Origin: Maribacter stanieri
Lineage (GTDB): Bacteria > Bacteroidota > Bacteroidia > Flavobacteriales > Flavobacteriaceae
Direction of reading: 5' to 3'
NCBI RefSeq assembly: GCF_900112245.1
Contig: NZ_FOYX01000005.1
Coordinates: forward strand, 68,363-132,362
Length of the DNA: 64,000 nucleotides
The position numbers were made by a program, and so were the translations under genes. Below are positions 55,066 to 63,724 of the stretch, piece after piece (within the stretch, counting starts at the first letter, position 1; each line of letters opens with the position of its first letter). The notes under the pieces were generated by a model. That model was not told where the DNA came from. It made no database searches and saw nothing but the letters and a program-made list of their open reading frames with translations.

Positions 55066-56901
55066 ATGGCTGAAGAAAAAACAAACGCAGAGGTAGAAGC
55101 TACTACTGAAGCAACACAACAAGCTGTTGAAACTCCACAGCAAGATCCACAAGAATTTTTAGAAAACTTTAATTGGGAAAAATACGAGCAAGGAATTGAG
55201 CGTGTTGATGATTCTAAATTAAAGGAATTTGAAAGTTTAGTAGCCGAAAATTTCGTTGATACTGCCGATGAGGAAGTAGTTGAGGGAACGGTAGTTTATA
55301 TCACAGATAGAGAAGCTATTATTGATATCAATGCAAAATCTGAAGGTGTAATTTCGTTAAACGAATTTCGTTACAACCCAGGTTTAAAAGTTGGTGACAA
55401 AGTAGAGGTATTGATCGATATTCGTGAGGATAAAAGTGGTCAATTAGTATTATCTCACAGAAAGGCGAGAACTATTATGGCTTGGGACCGTGTAAATGCG
55501 GCTCATGACAAAGAAGAAATCGTTAGTGGTTTTGTTAAATGCAGAACTAAAGGTGGTATGATCGTTGACGTATTTGGTATTGAAGCTTTCTTACCAGGTT
55601 CTCAAATTGATGTTAAGCCTATTCGTGATTATGATCAGTATGTTAACAAAACAATGGAATTCAAGGTTGTAAAGATCAACCACGAATTTAAAAACGTTGT
55701 TGTTTCTCATAAAGCTCTTATTGAAGCTGATATTGAAGAACAGAAGAAAGAAATCATTAGCCAACTTGAAAAAGGACAAGTATTAGAAGGTGTTGTTAAA
55801 AACATTACTTCTTACGGTGTCTTTATTGATCTTGGTGGTGTTGATGGTTTAGTTCACATTACTGACCTTTCTTGGAGCAGAATCAACCACCCGAACGAGG
55901 TTGTTGAATTGGATCAGAAATTAAATGTTGTAATTCTTGATTTTGATGAAAACAAATCTAGAATACAATTAGGTCTTAAGCAATTAGAGAAGCATCCTTG
56001 GGAAGCTTTATCTGATGAAATTAAGATTGGTGATAAAGTAAAAGGTAAAGTAGTTGTTATAGCTGATTATGGCGCATTCATCGAAGTTGTTGAAGGTGTT
56101 GAAGGTCTTATCCACGTTTCTGAAATGTCTTGGTCTACGCACTTGCGTTCTGCACAGGATTTCGTAAATGTTGGTGATGAGGTTGAAGCGGTTGTATTGA
56201 CATTGGATCGTGAAGATCGTAAAATGTCTCTTGGTATCAAGCAATTGACTCCAGACCCTTGGACTGATATTACAACTAAATATCCTGTAGCTTCTAAACA
56301 TAAAGGTATTGTAAGAAACTTTACAAACTTTGGTGTTTTTGTTGAGCTAGAAGAAGGTATTGACGGTTTAATTTACATCTCTGATCTTTCTTGGACTAAG
56401 AAAATCAAGCATCCATCTGAGTTTACTAACGTAGGCGATACTTTAGAAGTTGAAGTATTAGAATTAGATGTTGAAGGTCGTAAGTTAAGTTTAGGTCATA
56501 AACAAACTACTGAAAACCCTTGGGATAAATATGAAACTGAATTCGCTTTGGGTACGGTTCATACGGCAACCATTTCTGATGTAGTTGATAAAGGTGCAAC
56601 AATTGAATTTAACGAAGATATTACTGCATTCATTCCTCAACGTCATTTAGAGAAAGAAGATGGTAAGAAACTAGGTAAAGGCGATGAAGCTGAATTCAAG
56701 ATTATTGAGTTCAATAAAGACTTCAAGCGTGTTGTAGCTAGTCATACTGCTATTTTCCGTGAAGAAGAACAACGTAATGTTAAGGCAGCTGTCAAAAGAC
56801 AAGCGGCTAGCGCAGATGAAGCTAAGCCTACTTTAGGTGATGCTAACGATGCACTACAAGCGTTGAAAGATAAGATGGAAGCTGATTCTAAGAAGAAGTA
56901 A
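55066..56901 (+). CDS. rpsA: 30S ribosomal protein S1
   Basis: A 611-residue RNA-binding protein of the small ribosomal subunit that binds mRNA during initiation. Six S1 (OB-fold) domains lie at about 71-130, 152-215, 239-305, 325-392, 411-478 and 497-562; domains 3-5 are the most regular (GVFIDLGGVDGLVHITDLSW, GAFIEVVEGVEGLIHVSEMS, GVFVELEEGIDGLIYISDLS). Acidic N-terminal 50 residues and a Lys/Glu-rich tail extend both ends, making it longer than E. coli S1 (557). In Bacteroidota, where Shine-Dalgarno pairing is little used, S1 is especially important for initiation. The gene has a strong promoter and its own terminator. Confidence 0.98.
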   Translation: MAEEKTNAEVEATTEATQQAVETPQQDPQEFLENFNWEKYEQGIERVDDSKLKEFESLVAENFVDTADEEVVEGTVVYITDREAIIDINAKSEGVISLNEFRYNPGLKVGDKVEVLIDIREDKSGQLVLSHRKARTIMAWDRVNAAHDKEEIVSGFVKCRTKGGMIVDVFGIEAFLPGSQIDVKPIRDYDQYVNKTMEFKVVKINHEFKNVVVSHKALIEADIEEQKKEIISQLEKGQVLEGVVKNITSYGVFIDLGGVDGLVHITDLSWSRINHPNEVVELDQKLNVVILDFDENKSRIQLGLKQLEKHPWEALSDEIKIGDKVKGKVVVIADYGAFIEVVEGVEGLIHVSEMSWSTHLRSAQDFVNVGDEVEAVVLTLDREDRKMSLGIKQLTPDPWTDITTKYPVASKHKGIVRNFTNFGVFVELEEGIDGLIYISDLSWTKKIKHPSEFTNVGDTLEVEVLELDVEGRKLSLGHKQTTENPWDKYETEFALGTVHTATISDVVDKGATIEFNEDITAFIPQRHLEKEDGKKLGKGDEAEFKIIEFNKDFKRVVASHTAIFREEEQRNVKAAVKRQAASADEAKPTLGDANDALQALKDKMEADSKKK

Positions 56902-56936
56902 TTTCTTATTATAGATCCTGATAAAGGATTAAAAGT

Positions 56937-56968
56937 AAAAGCCCGGATATATATCCGGGCTTTTTTAG
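56937..56968. terminator. Bidirectional Rho-independent terminator (rpsA / outer-membrane protein gene)
   Basis: AAAAGCCCGGATATA pairs with TATATCCGGGCTTTT, followed by T-rich sequence. It sits 35 bases after the rpsA stop and can also stop the convergent minus-strand operon. Confidence 0.88.
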
Positions 56969-57070
56969 TTTTCATTTAATCGGTTCCTATTAGGGTTCTA
57001 AGAAAATGAATTACTAGTGGAGAATTTAAAATGAATAGGACTTTGTATAATTTCTATTCGCTGTCTTTTA

Positions 57071-58324
57071 CTAATTGATTTTTCTCTTCACAAACCATAA
57101 ATCTTCTAAGCTTAGGTTTAATGTAATAAGGTGGTAGTTTTCTTTGACTAGAACGTTTTGTAATAATCCTTTAGAGCCATAACTATATGATAGGTTAATC
57201 ATTGAATGCGTGCCTCTGCTTGTAGGTATACCAACACCTGCAGTAAAATTGTAACCTTCTACTTTACTATCGCCAATGGCTAAATATCCATTATCATAAT
57301 TGTAGCCCAATCTGTAGCTTATTCTTTGACCATACTTATAACTAGAAGGGTCTTGAAGGTATTCTAATCCAAATGCATAAATATCTTGGTCTTGATAGTT
57401 GCCAATATTTTCAGATTGATCGGTGTCTGTCCAGAAGTTTTTCTTGTAATCTGCACTAAAAGTTATCTCTTCTATAGGTTTTATACTCATCCCAAACCCA
57501 AGTTCTAAGGGTAGTTTAAAATCTGAAACATAATCAGAACTTTCATCTTCAACTGAAATATCTATTCCAGAAAGGGATTTATTTACAGATCTTTTAAGGT
57601 TACCATTTAAACTTGTTGGTAATTGTGCAGTACCACCAATAGTAATTCTGTCATTGATGTCATATTGAAATCCAAAGCCTAGTCTCGCCCCACTATAGTT
57701 GGTTTTTTCTATAGATTCAAATGTGGTGGAACTGTAAATAAAAGATTCGGTTTCTTCAATATTTCCAAATAAAAACGAAGCACTTAAGCCAAGTCTTAGT
57801 TTAGGTGTAAGTGAGTAACCAACATTAAGTTTAATTTCGTTTAGACCGCCCAATCCTGTAATGTTACTTTCAAAACTTTCTGTTGAACCTTCTATATTAC
57901 TGCTAACTCCCAGAATAGAGTATCCAACGTCACTATAGGGTGTCATCGTAATACCTGCGCCTAAATTTTCCATTACTCTAAATCCGAATGCAAGATTTGA
58001 GAAATTGACATTCGATTTTCCTTCGGAGGCAGATGAATTACTGTAATTATTATATTCACCTGTTACCCCAATATCATATAAAAATGAATTCTGTGGAACC
58101 AATGCGTAGTTAGCAGGATTTAAGTTATTAAGTTCATAGGGCGATTTTATCCCAATACCGCTGTAGCCCAAACTATTGAATTTGCCAATGCTGGTTTGGT
58201 TAATAACCCCTAAACCATATAATGAATATGGAGAACTCGTTAATGCCTCGGACTGGGCAAAAATATATTGAGAGCCTATTACTAATAAGGTGATTGTACT
58301 AAATATAATTTGATTAATCTTCAT
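57071..58324 (-). CDS. FadL/OmpP1-like outer-membrane beta-barrel protein
   Basis: A 417-residue protein with a signal peptide (FSTITLLVIGSQYIFAQ, cut after about 23). SSPYSLYGLGVINQTSIGKF and GYSGIGIKSPYELNNLNPANY near the N-terminus resemble the hatch region of FadL/OmpP1/TodX-type transporters of Bacteroidota. Many amphipathic strands follow (LRLGLSASFLFGN, GARLGFGFQYDINDRI, SYRLGYNYDNGYLAIG). The protein should sit in the outer membrane and could pass a hydrophobic or other small substrate. Its start overlaps the upstream DUF4270 gene by 11 bases, so the two are translationally coupled and likely work together. Confidence 0.82.
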   Translation of the reverse strand: MKINQIIFSTITLLVIGSQYIFAQSEALTSSPYSLYGLGVINQTSIGKFNSLGYSGIGIKSPYELNNLNPANYALVPQNSFLYDIGVTGEYNNYSNSSASEGKSNVNFSNLAFGFRVMENLGAGITMTPYSDVGYSILGVSSNIEGSTESFESNITGLGGLNEIKLNVGYSLTPKLRLGLSASFLFGNIEETESFIYSSTTFESIEKTNYSGARLGFGFQYDINDRITIGGTAQLPTSLNGNLKRSVNKSLSGIDISVEDESSDYVSDFKLPLELGFGMSIKPIEEITFSADYKKNFWTDTDQSENIGNYQDQDIYAFGLEYLQDPSSYKYGQRISYRLGYNYDNGYLAIGDSKVEGYNFTAGVGIPTSRGTHSMINLSYSYGSKGLLQNVLVKENYHLITLNLSLEDLWFVKRKIN

Positions 58325-59654
58325 CGTATATACCGTATGTTAATTCTAAAATTGTTTCGTTTTCGCCATTTCCATTTCCACTCATAATAAATCGATCAAC
58401 AGAAGAATTATAATCTATAGGAAGTAATATTAATGCATCATCTATATCTCTGTCTTTTAATTGTAATTCTTCCAAATAATAAGCCAGCGATATTTCATAA
58501 TAGATGTCATTGAATTCTTGATTGTCTCTGTTAAGAATGGCGTAAGATGTAGAGGTTAAGGTTTCCGTCAAATTATTGTTCTGGTCAACAACGTATACGG
58601 CAAGCGTGTCTCTAAGCTTTAAATGGTCGTCATAAGACTGTGCAACAGGTTTTATTTTAAGAACGCCATCCAGTATTGTTCCATTACCAGGTATGTCATA
58701 AAGGCTGTTAATATGTGGAAACTGTACACGCATGGCTATACCTATACCAGATTCTATAAAGCTTTGGTTGTTAGAGTCGGCACTTTCTAAATTTACTTTG
58801 CTATTGGTAAGCGTTTGCAGAGGGGCAATAGGATCATCTGCCGTAATTTTATTAAAAAATGGAATAGGGGATGTTGTTGCATTTATTTGAATGTCCATAT
58901 ATTCTTGCACAGATTCATCTGCTGTATCTGTACTAAAATATAAACGTAGATAAGTGTTTTCGGAAGATTTAGAAAAGCCAATAATAGAACCATTATCGGT
59001 GTCATCTGGTACAATACCAATTCCTTTAAAGTAATCTCTATACTCATCAGAATTTACAATGTTTTTTTCTTGTAGTCTAGAGAATACATCTGTACCAAAA
59101 TCATCAACAAGGGTAATAGTAATTGAATCTCCAGCCAATGGTCTTGGGTAGTATTCTAAAAAACCTAAATCATCTTCATCATAGCCAATGTTACTAGTAT
59201 TGTAGAAGTAATCATCGCTTTCAGGCTTTAAGTTTTCGTTTATTTTTTTAATGTGTATTGTGTTCTTCTGTAGTGTGTCATTGTAATAATACTTATCATA
59301 CCCTAATACCATAACAATACTATCAAATTCGGCTTCACTGTCAATAGTGTAGGTTTCTGGTAAAAACTGCATGTAGCTAGATGCTGTTATGGATCCAAAA
59401 ACGGAGTCTGTGTATTTACCGGTAAGTATTCTAGTAGATTCAGAAGTGGTAATACTATCAAACTTCATGGTAGAAGTACTGACCGTCAATGTATCAACCA
59501 GTATAAGACGAATATTACTGTCTGTAAACGTTTCACCAGCTACAAATTCTGAATCATTATATATTTCACTGCTACAAGATATTACAGCAATAGAGAGGAA
59601 ACCGCCAAACATTATGATGTAGAGCGCACGTACTTTGTTTAGGAACACCTTCAT
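58314..59654 (-). CDS. DUF4270 family lipoprotein
   Basis: A 446-residue lipoprotein (signal with FLSIAVISC, Cys27) with the DUF4270 pattern: VAGETFTDSNIRLILVDTLT, STRILTGKYTDSVFGSITAS and the long beta-rich domain to about residue 440. DUF4270 proteins are Bacteroidota-specific, of about 400-550 residues, and have no established function; they are often near surface or polysaccharide genes. It is followed by the FadL-like gene with an 11-base overlap and is divergent from the Kelch lipoprotein gene. A minus-strand -7-like box (CAAAACTA on the plus strand) lies 19 bases before its ATG. Family assignment is good. Confidence 0.88.
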   Translation of the reverse strand: MKVFLNKVRALYIIMFGGFLSIAVISCSSEIYNDSEFVAGETFTDSNIRLILVDTLTVSTSTMKFDSITTSESTRILTGKYTDSVFGSITASSYMQFLPETYTIDSEAEFDSIVMVLGYDKYYYNDTLQKNTIHIKKINENLKPESDDYFYNTSNIGYDEDDLGFLEYYPRPLAGDSITITLVDDFGTDVFSRLQEKNIVNSDEYRDYFKGIGIVPDDTDNGSIIGFSKSSENTYLRLYFSTDTADESVQEYMDIQINATTSPIPFFNKITADDPIAPLQTLTNSKVNLESADSNNQSFIESGIGIAMRVQFPHINSLYDIPGNGTILDGVLKIKPVAQSYDDHLKLRDTLAVYVVDQNNNLTETLTSTSYAILNRDNQEFNDIYYEISLAYYLEELQLKDRDIDDALILLPIDYNSSVDRFIMSGNGNGENETILELTYGIYDED

Positions 59655-59672
59655 TTAGAATTTAATTTTTAT

Positions 59673-59680
59673 CAAAACTA
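59673..59680 (-). promoter_or_regulatory. Candidate -7 box for the DUF4270 operon
   Basis: On the minus strand this reads TAGTTTTG, fitting TAnnTTTG, 19 bases before the DUF4270 ATG. No clear -33 TTG. Confidence 0.4.
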
Positions 59681-59831
59681 AATACCAAGTACGGTTGTAA
59701 AAACCTGAATAGACGAATCCCCAATGTTAAGGGATGAACTCAGTTATTTAAACTATTAATGAAATGTTTGTGTTGGTAGATGAAAAACTGGGTTTGGTAT
59801 GTTAAAAACCAACCTTAATCTATTGTGTTTT

Positions 59832-59859
59832 TTGGACACTAAGGTCTCTAGTAGATTTG
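59832..59859 (+). promoter_or_regulatory. Candidate promoter for the Kelch lipoprotein gene
   Basis: TTG at 59832-59834 and TAGATTTG at 59852-59859, 17 bases apart, fit the -33/-7 pair. The ATG at 59894 is 35 bases downstream. Confidence 0.5.
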
Positions 59860-59893
59860 AACCAGAAAAGAAAGAACCTTTAAACAAAAAATA

Positions 59894-60886
59894 ATGAATA
59901 AAAGAAAATCGTATGTGTACAAGATTACTGGAATGGCATTAATGGCCATGGTAATTACAAGTTGTTCAAGTGATGATGACGATGACGATTTAGGCAACTG
60001 GGTAGATAAGTCTGTTTTTGATGGCAGTGCTAGAAGTAGTGTTTCTGGATTTACTATTGACAATGTTGGTTACATGGGAGTAGGTTATGACGGGGATGAT
60101 TATTTAGCTTCATTTTGGGCTTATGATATAGAGGGAGACTACTGGTCACAGAAAGCGGATTTTCCTGGTGTTGCCAGAAACGCAGCGGTAGGTTTTGAAG
60201 TAGATGGTACTGGTTATATAGGTTCTGGTTATGACGGTGTTGATGAATTAACTGATTTCTATAGTTATAATACGGCAACCAACACATGGACCGAGATTGC
60301 TTCTTTACCAACAGCAAGAAGAAGTGCGGTTGGTTTTGGTGCAAATGGTTTTGGCTTTGTGGGAACTGGTTATGATGGTGAGAATGATAGAAAAGATTTC
60401 TGGAAATATAACCCTGCAAATGATACATGGGTAGAATTAGTAGGTTTTGGGGGAAACAAACGAAGATCGGCAACCACATTTACAATAGATGGTTTGGTGT
60501 ATTTGGGTACCGGTGTTTCTAACGGAGTTTACTTAGATGATTTTTGGGTATTTGACCCTACAACAGAAAGCTGGACAAAGAAGTTAGACTTGGATGAGGA
60601 AGATGAGTATGCTGTAGAAAGAAGCAACGCTGTAGGATTTACGGTAAACGGATACGGTTATATAGCCTGTGGTGAATTAGGCGGTGCAACTAACACTGTA
60701 TGGGAATACGACCCTTCTTCAGATGAATGGGATCAAAAAACTTCGTTTGAAGGGGCTACAAGACAAGATGCGATTGCTTTTTCTAATGGTAGTCGTGTGT
60801 TTATAGGTATGGGTAGAACAGGTACTTTATACTTAGATGATTTAGATGAATTCTTTCCTCTTGATGAATACGAAGAGGAAGATTAA
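59894..60886 (+). CDS. Kelch-repeat lipoprotein
   Basis: A 330-residue lipoprotein; the lipobox MVITSC has Cys23, and CSSDDDDDD follows it, the Asp-rich sequence that in Bacteroidota favours export to the cell surface. About six Kelch repeats form a beta-propeller, each with a hydrophobic strand, Gly-Tyr-Gly-like turn, an F/Y-W pair and NTWTEIASLP-like end (SFWAYDIEGDYW, DFYSYNTATNTW, DFWKYNPANDTW, DFWVFDPTTESW, TVWEYDPSSDEW). It faces the DUF4270 gene and is followed by DUF4907-LytS-LytTR. A ligand cannot be named. No enzyme residues are apparent. Confidence 0.88.
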   Translation: MNKRKSYVYKITGMALMAMVITSCSSDDDDDDLGNWVDKSVFDGSARSSVSGFTIDNVGYMGVGYDGDDYLASFWAYDIEGDYWSQKADFPGVARNAAVGFEVDGTGYIGSGYDGVDELTDFYSYNTATNTWTEIASLPTARRSAVGFGANGFGFVGTGYDGENDRKDFWKYNPANDTWVELVGFGGNKRRSATTFTIDGLVYLGTGVSNGVYLDDFWVFDPTTESWTKKLDLDEEDEYAVERSNAVGFTVNGYGYIACGELGGATNTVWEYDPSSDEWDQKTSFEGATRQDAIAFSNGSRVFIGMGRTGTLYLDDLDEFFPLDEYEEED

Positions 60887-60918
60887 TTTTTCATAGTGAG
60901 TGCAATTGTTAATTTTTT

Positions 60919-60948
60919 GGGTCAATCTGTGTGGATTGGCCCATTTTT
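60919..60948 (+). terminator. Terminator after the Kelch gene
   Basis: GGGTCAATC pairs with GATTGGCCC (one G-T wobble) around a six-base loop and is followed by ATTTTTA. It lies 32 bases beyond the Kelch stop and in front of the DUF4907 gene, whose longest open frame begins inside the stem. Confidence 0.65.
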
Positions 60949-60960
60949 AAACATTTATTT

Positions 60961-61302
60961 ATGATTTCTACTGCAAAATATTGGGTTGTTATTGTGTTAT
61001 TTTTGGCACTAGGCTTTGGGTACTCAATTTATAATCAGCCATTAACTAATAATGATCACACATTTCATAGTCAGATTGTAGATTTAAATGATGGTTATGG
61101 TTATCAGATTATGAAAGGAGAGAAAATAGTGATTTTACAAAAGTTTATCCCTGGTTTTCCTGGTAAACAGAAGTTTGTTACCAAAAAGGAAGCTCTTAAA
61201 ACGGCAGGTCTAGTAATCTCAAAATTGGAAGATGGAAAGTCGCCAGTTTTATTGCCGTCAGATTTAGCAGAATTGAATATTTCTACTGCAGTAAGTCACT
61301 AA
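60961..61302 (+). CDS. DUF4907 family membrane-anchored protein
   Basis: A 113-residue protein with one N-terminal transmembrane helix or signal anchor (YWVVIVLFLALGFGYSIY, about 7-24) and an extracytoplasmic domain of about 85 residues (GYGYQIMKGEKIVILQKFIP, KFVTKKEALKTAGLVISKLE). These are DUF4907 features. The start chosen is the ATG after the terminator; ten extra codons upstream lie in the hairpin. It precedes the LytS gene by only 7 bases, so it is co-transcribed with a two-component system. No function is known for the family. Confidence 0.8.
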   Translation: MISTAKYWVVIVLFLALGFGYSIYNQPLTNNDHTFHSQIVDLNDGYGYQIMKGEKIVILQKFIPGFPGKQKFVTKKEALKTAGLVISKLEDGKSPVLLPSDLAELNISTAVSH

Positions 61303-61309
61303 TTTCTAT

Positions 61310-62344
61310 ATGAAATCAATTATTAAAAATAGAGTTCAAATAGTAGTTCATATAAGTATATGGATTTTGTTATACGGGCTAACTTTTTATCCTATTTTAA
61401 ATAATGAAAGACCAATTCCTTCAGATGTTTTTCCAAAGTTACTTGTTATCCTTGTTCTTTTTTATTTCAATTATTTCTATTTAGTGCCCGTATATTTATT
61501 GCGAAAGAGTGTTTTTATATACTTAATGGTTTCGTTGGGTTTATTGATAATATCAGTAGTAGCGTTAAATCATTTCTATGAGCCAAAATTTCCAGAAAAT
61601 TTTTTTTTAGGTAGAAAACCTCCGAGAGATTTTGGGTATATACCAATTTATAGGTCATTTGTAAGTCTTGGTATACCTTATGTCATTAGTGCTATTTTAA
61701 AAATGTATGTAGAGTGGAAAAGAAATGAGAATTTACGATTATCGGTTGAGAAGGAAAATATTAAATCTGAATTACAATTTTTAAAAGCACAACTAAATCC
61801 TCATTTTTTATTTAATACTCTTAATACCATTTATGCACTTTCGGTAAAAAAATCACCCGATACTTCAGAAGCTATAGTTGATTTGTCTGAGTTAATGAGG
61901 TATATGATTTACGAGGCAGACAAAGATTTGGTGCCTCTAAATAAAGAGATAGACTATATTAAAAGTTACATTCAGTTACAGCGTTTACGTTTATCTGATA
62001 GTGAGAATGTTTGCTTAAAAATAACAGGTGAAGATAGGGGTAGGGCAGTTCCACCACTATTGTTTATTTCCTTTATAGAAAATGCATTTAAATATGGTAC
62101 CGACTATAAAGGGAAAACCTATGTGAAAATTACCCTGACCATTACGGATACTTCTGTTTTTTTGAACGTAAAAAATAAAATTGGAATTTTTAGAGAACCT
62201 ACAAAAAATTCTGGAATTGGTTTGGAGAATATTAGAAACCAGTTAGAGTTAATCTACCCTGGGTTGCATAATCTTGAAGTTGATAACGATGGAAAAGATT
62301 ACGAAGTATCATTAACTATTTATCAAAAACAATCTAGCTTATGA
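61310..62344 (+). CDS. LytS-type sensor histidine kinase
   Basis: A 344-residue kinase. Four transmembrane helices (about 11-29, 43-63, 68-88, 115-133) have only short loops, so no large sensor domain is seen. The His_kinase domain has His165 in LKAQLNPHFLFNTL, and the ATPase domain has IENAFKYG and SGIGLENIRNQLEL. The last codons overlap the next gene by four bases (ATGA). The partner LytTR regulator is downstream and DUF4907 upstream; the stimulus is unknown. LytS kinases of this type often sense cell-envelope or small-molecule signals. Confidence 0.95.
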   Translation: MKSIIKNRVQIVVHISIWILLYGLTFYPILNNERPIPSDVFPKLLVILVLFYFNYFYLVPVYLLRKSVFIYLMVSLGLLIISVVALNHFYEPKFPENFFLGRKPPRDFGYIPIYRSFVSLGIPYVISAILKMYVEWKRNENLRLSVEKENIKSELQFLKAQLNPHFLFNTLNTIYALSVKKSPDTSEAIVDLSELMRYMIYEADKDLVPLNKEIDYIKSYIQLQRLRLSDSENVCLKITGEDRGRAVPPLLFISFIENAFKYGTDYKGKTYVKITLTITDTSVFLNVKNKIGIFREPTKNSGIGLENIRNQLELIYPGLHNLEVDNDGKDYEVSLTIYQKQSSL

Positions 62345-63069
62345 AATGTATTATTATAGATGATGAGCCATTAGCGATCGAAATACTATCGGGATACTGC
62401 GAAAAGTTAGATTTTATAGAATTGGTAAACACATATACCAATCCGTTAGATGCTATTGCAGAAATAAAAGAGAAGAAAATCGATTTAATATTCTGTGATA
62501 TAGAGATGCCTCAAATAAATGGAATAGATTTTATGGGCACTTTAGATAACAAACCTTTGTTCATATTTACAACGGCATATTCTCAATACGCTGTAGATGG
62601 GTTTGAGTTAAACGCTGTAGATTATTTAGTAAAACCAATACCGTACCATCGTTTTATAAAATCGGTGTCTAGAGTACAAGATTTAATTTCTAAAAAACAA
62701 ACACCTATTATGGAAGCAAACGTATTCTCATCGACCGGCGATAATTCAGTAGAAAAAAAGTTCATTTTTGTTAAGGCTGAATACGAAAGTATTAAAATAG
62801 ATCTTGACCAGATTGAATATGTACAGGGGTTAAAAGATTATTTGAAAATTCATATAGCCAATACCAATAAAACCATTTTAACGTTAATGAGCTTTAAGGA
62901 GATTATGAGCAAATTACCTGCAAACCAATTTCTTAGAGTGCATAAGTCTTACGTTGTTAATGTAAATTATATTAAGACCGTTCAACGTAATAGAATTGTC
63001 ATTAATGATATGCGCATACCTATAGGTGAAAGTCATAAAGAGGCATTTTTCTCCATTTTAGGATTGTAG
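62341..63069 (+). CDS. LytTR-type response regulator
   Basis: A 242-residue regulator. The receiver domain (about 1-120) has the acidic pair Asp7/Asp8, the phospho-acceptor Asp53 in FCDIEMP, Thr77 or Thr78 and Lys98 in LVKPI. The LytTR DNA-binding domain (about 140-240) has FIFVKAEYESIKIDLDQIEY and ANQFLRVHKSYVVNVNYIK. It overlaps the kinase gene by four bases and should be phosphorylated by it. Its targets are unknown; possibly the divergent DUF4270 and Kelch operons nearby. Confidence 0.97.
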   Translation: MKCIIIDDEPLAIEILSGYCEKLDFIELVNTYTNPLDAIAEIKEKKIDLIFCDIEMPQINGIDFMGTLDNKPLFIFTTAYSQYAVDGFELNAVDYLVKPIPYHRFIKSVSRVQDLISKKQTPIMEANVFSSTGDNSVEKKFIFVKAEYESIKIDLDQIEYVQGLKDYLKIHIANTNKTILTLMSFKEIMSKLPANQFLRVHKSYVVNVNYIKTVQRNRIVINDMRIPIGESHKEAFFSILGL

Positions 63070-63147
63070 TAGCGCATTTAAAAACTTGAATTATATTTTT
63101 CAGGTTTACTTCCTAATTTTACCTGTCATAGTTTAGATAGAATTATC

Positions 63148-63155
63148 TATTTTTG
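63148..63155 (+). promoter_or_regulatory. Candidate -7 box for pyrR-pyrB
   Basis: TATTTTTG fits TAnnTTTG 25 bases before the pyrR ATG. The leader is too short for a PyrR attenuator before pyrR. Confidence 0.5.
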
Positions 63156-63180
63156 TTAAGCTAAAGCACGGGTGCCTATT

Positions 63181-63720
63181 ATGAGCGAAAAAGTTTTACT
63201 CTCTTCCAAAGAAATAAATATCATCCTGCATCGTTTGGCTTGTCAGCTTCTTGAAACCCATTTGAATTTTGATAATACGGTTTTAATAGGTATACAGCCA
63301 AGAGGTAAATTTCTTGCTCAGCGCTTAACCAAAATTCTTAAAGAAGAATATAAGGTAAAGCATATAGATGTTGGTTTCTTGGATATTACTTTTTATAGAG
63401 ACGATTTTAGAAGAGGTGATAAAACCTTAGAGGCTACAAAAACAAAAATTGATTTTTTAGTAGAAGATAAGAATGTGGTCTTAATTGATGATGTTCTATA
63501 TACCGGTAGAAGTATAAATGCTGCATTAACAGCCTTACAATCTTTTGGTAGGCCTAAAGATGTAGAGTTATTATGCTTAATAGACCGCAGATTTAGTAGA
63601 CATTTACCAATACAACCAAATTATAGAGGGCGACAGGTAGATGCTATAAATGATGAAAAGGTAAAGGTGATGTGGAAAGAAAATGATGGAGAAGATATTA
63701 TATATTTAGTAAATAGATAA
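63181..63720 (+). CDS. pyrR: PyrR: pyrimidine operon regulator / uracil phosphoribosyltransferase
   Basis: A 179-residue protein of the phosphoribosyltransferase family. The PRPP-binding loop [18 protein letters not shown] is at about 98-115, and the opening [19 protein letters not shown] and [13 protein letters not shown] agree with PyrR. A GTG three codons upstream could also start, but the ATG gives the normal N-terminus. In Gram-positive bacteria PyrR binds pyr mRNA and attenuates; whether Bacteroidota PyrR regulates is less clear, and it may act mainly as uracil phosphoribosyltransferase. pyrB follows after 4 bases. No pyr attenuator is visible in front of it. Confidence 0.93.
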   Translation: MSEKVLLSSKEINIILHRLACQLLETHLNFDNTVLIGIQPRGKFLAQRLTKILKEEYKVKHIDVGFLDITFYRDDFRRGDKTLEATKTKIDFLVEDKNVVLIDDVLYTGRSINAALTALQSFGRPKDVELLCLIDRRFSRHLPIQPNYRGRQVDAINDEKVKVMWKENDGEDIIYLVNR

Positions 63721-63724
63721 GAAA

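Noticed and set aside
63156-63180. PyrR-type attenuator in front of pyrR
   Set aside because: The leader after the -7 box is about 20 bases, too short for antiterminator and terminator hairpins.
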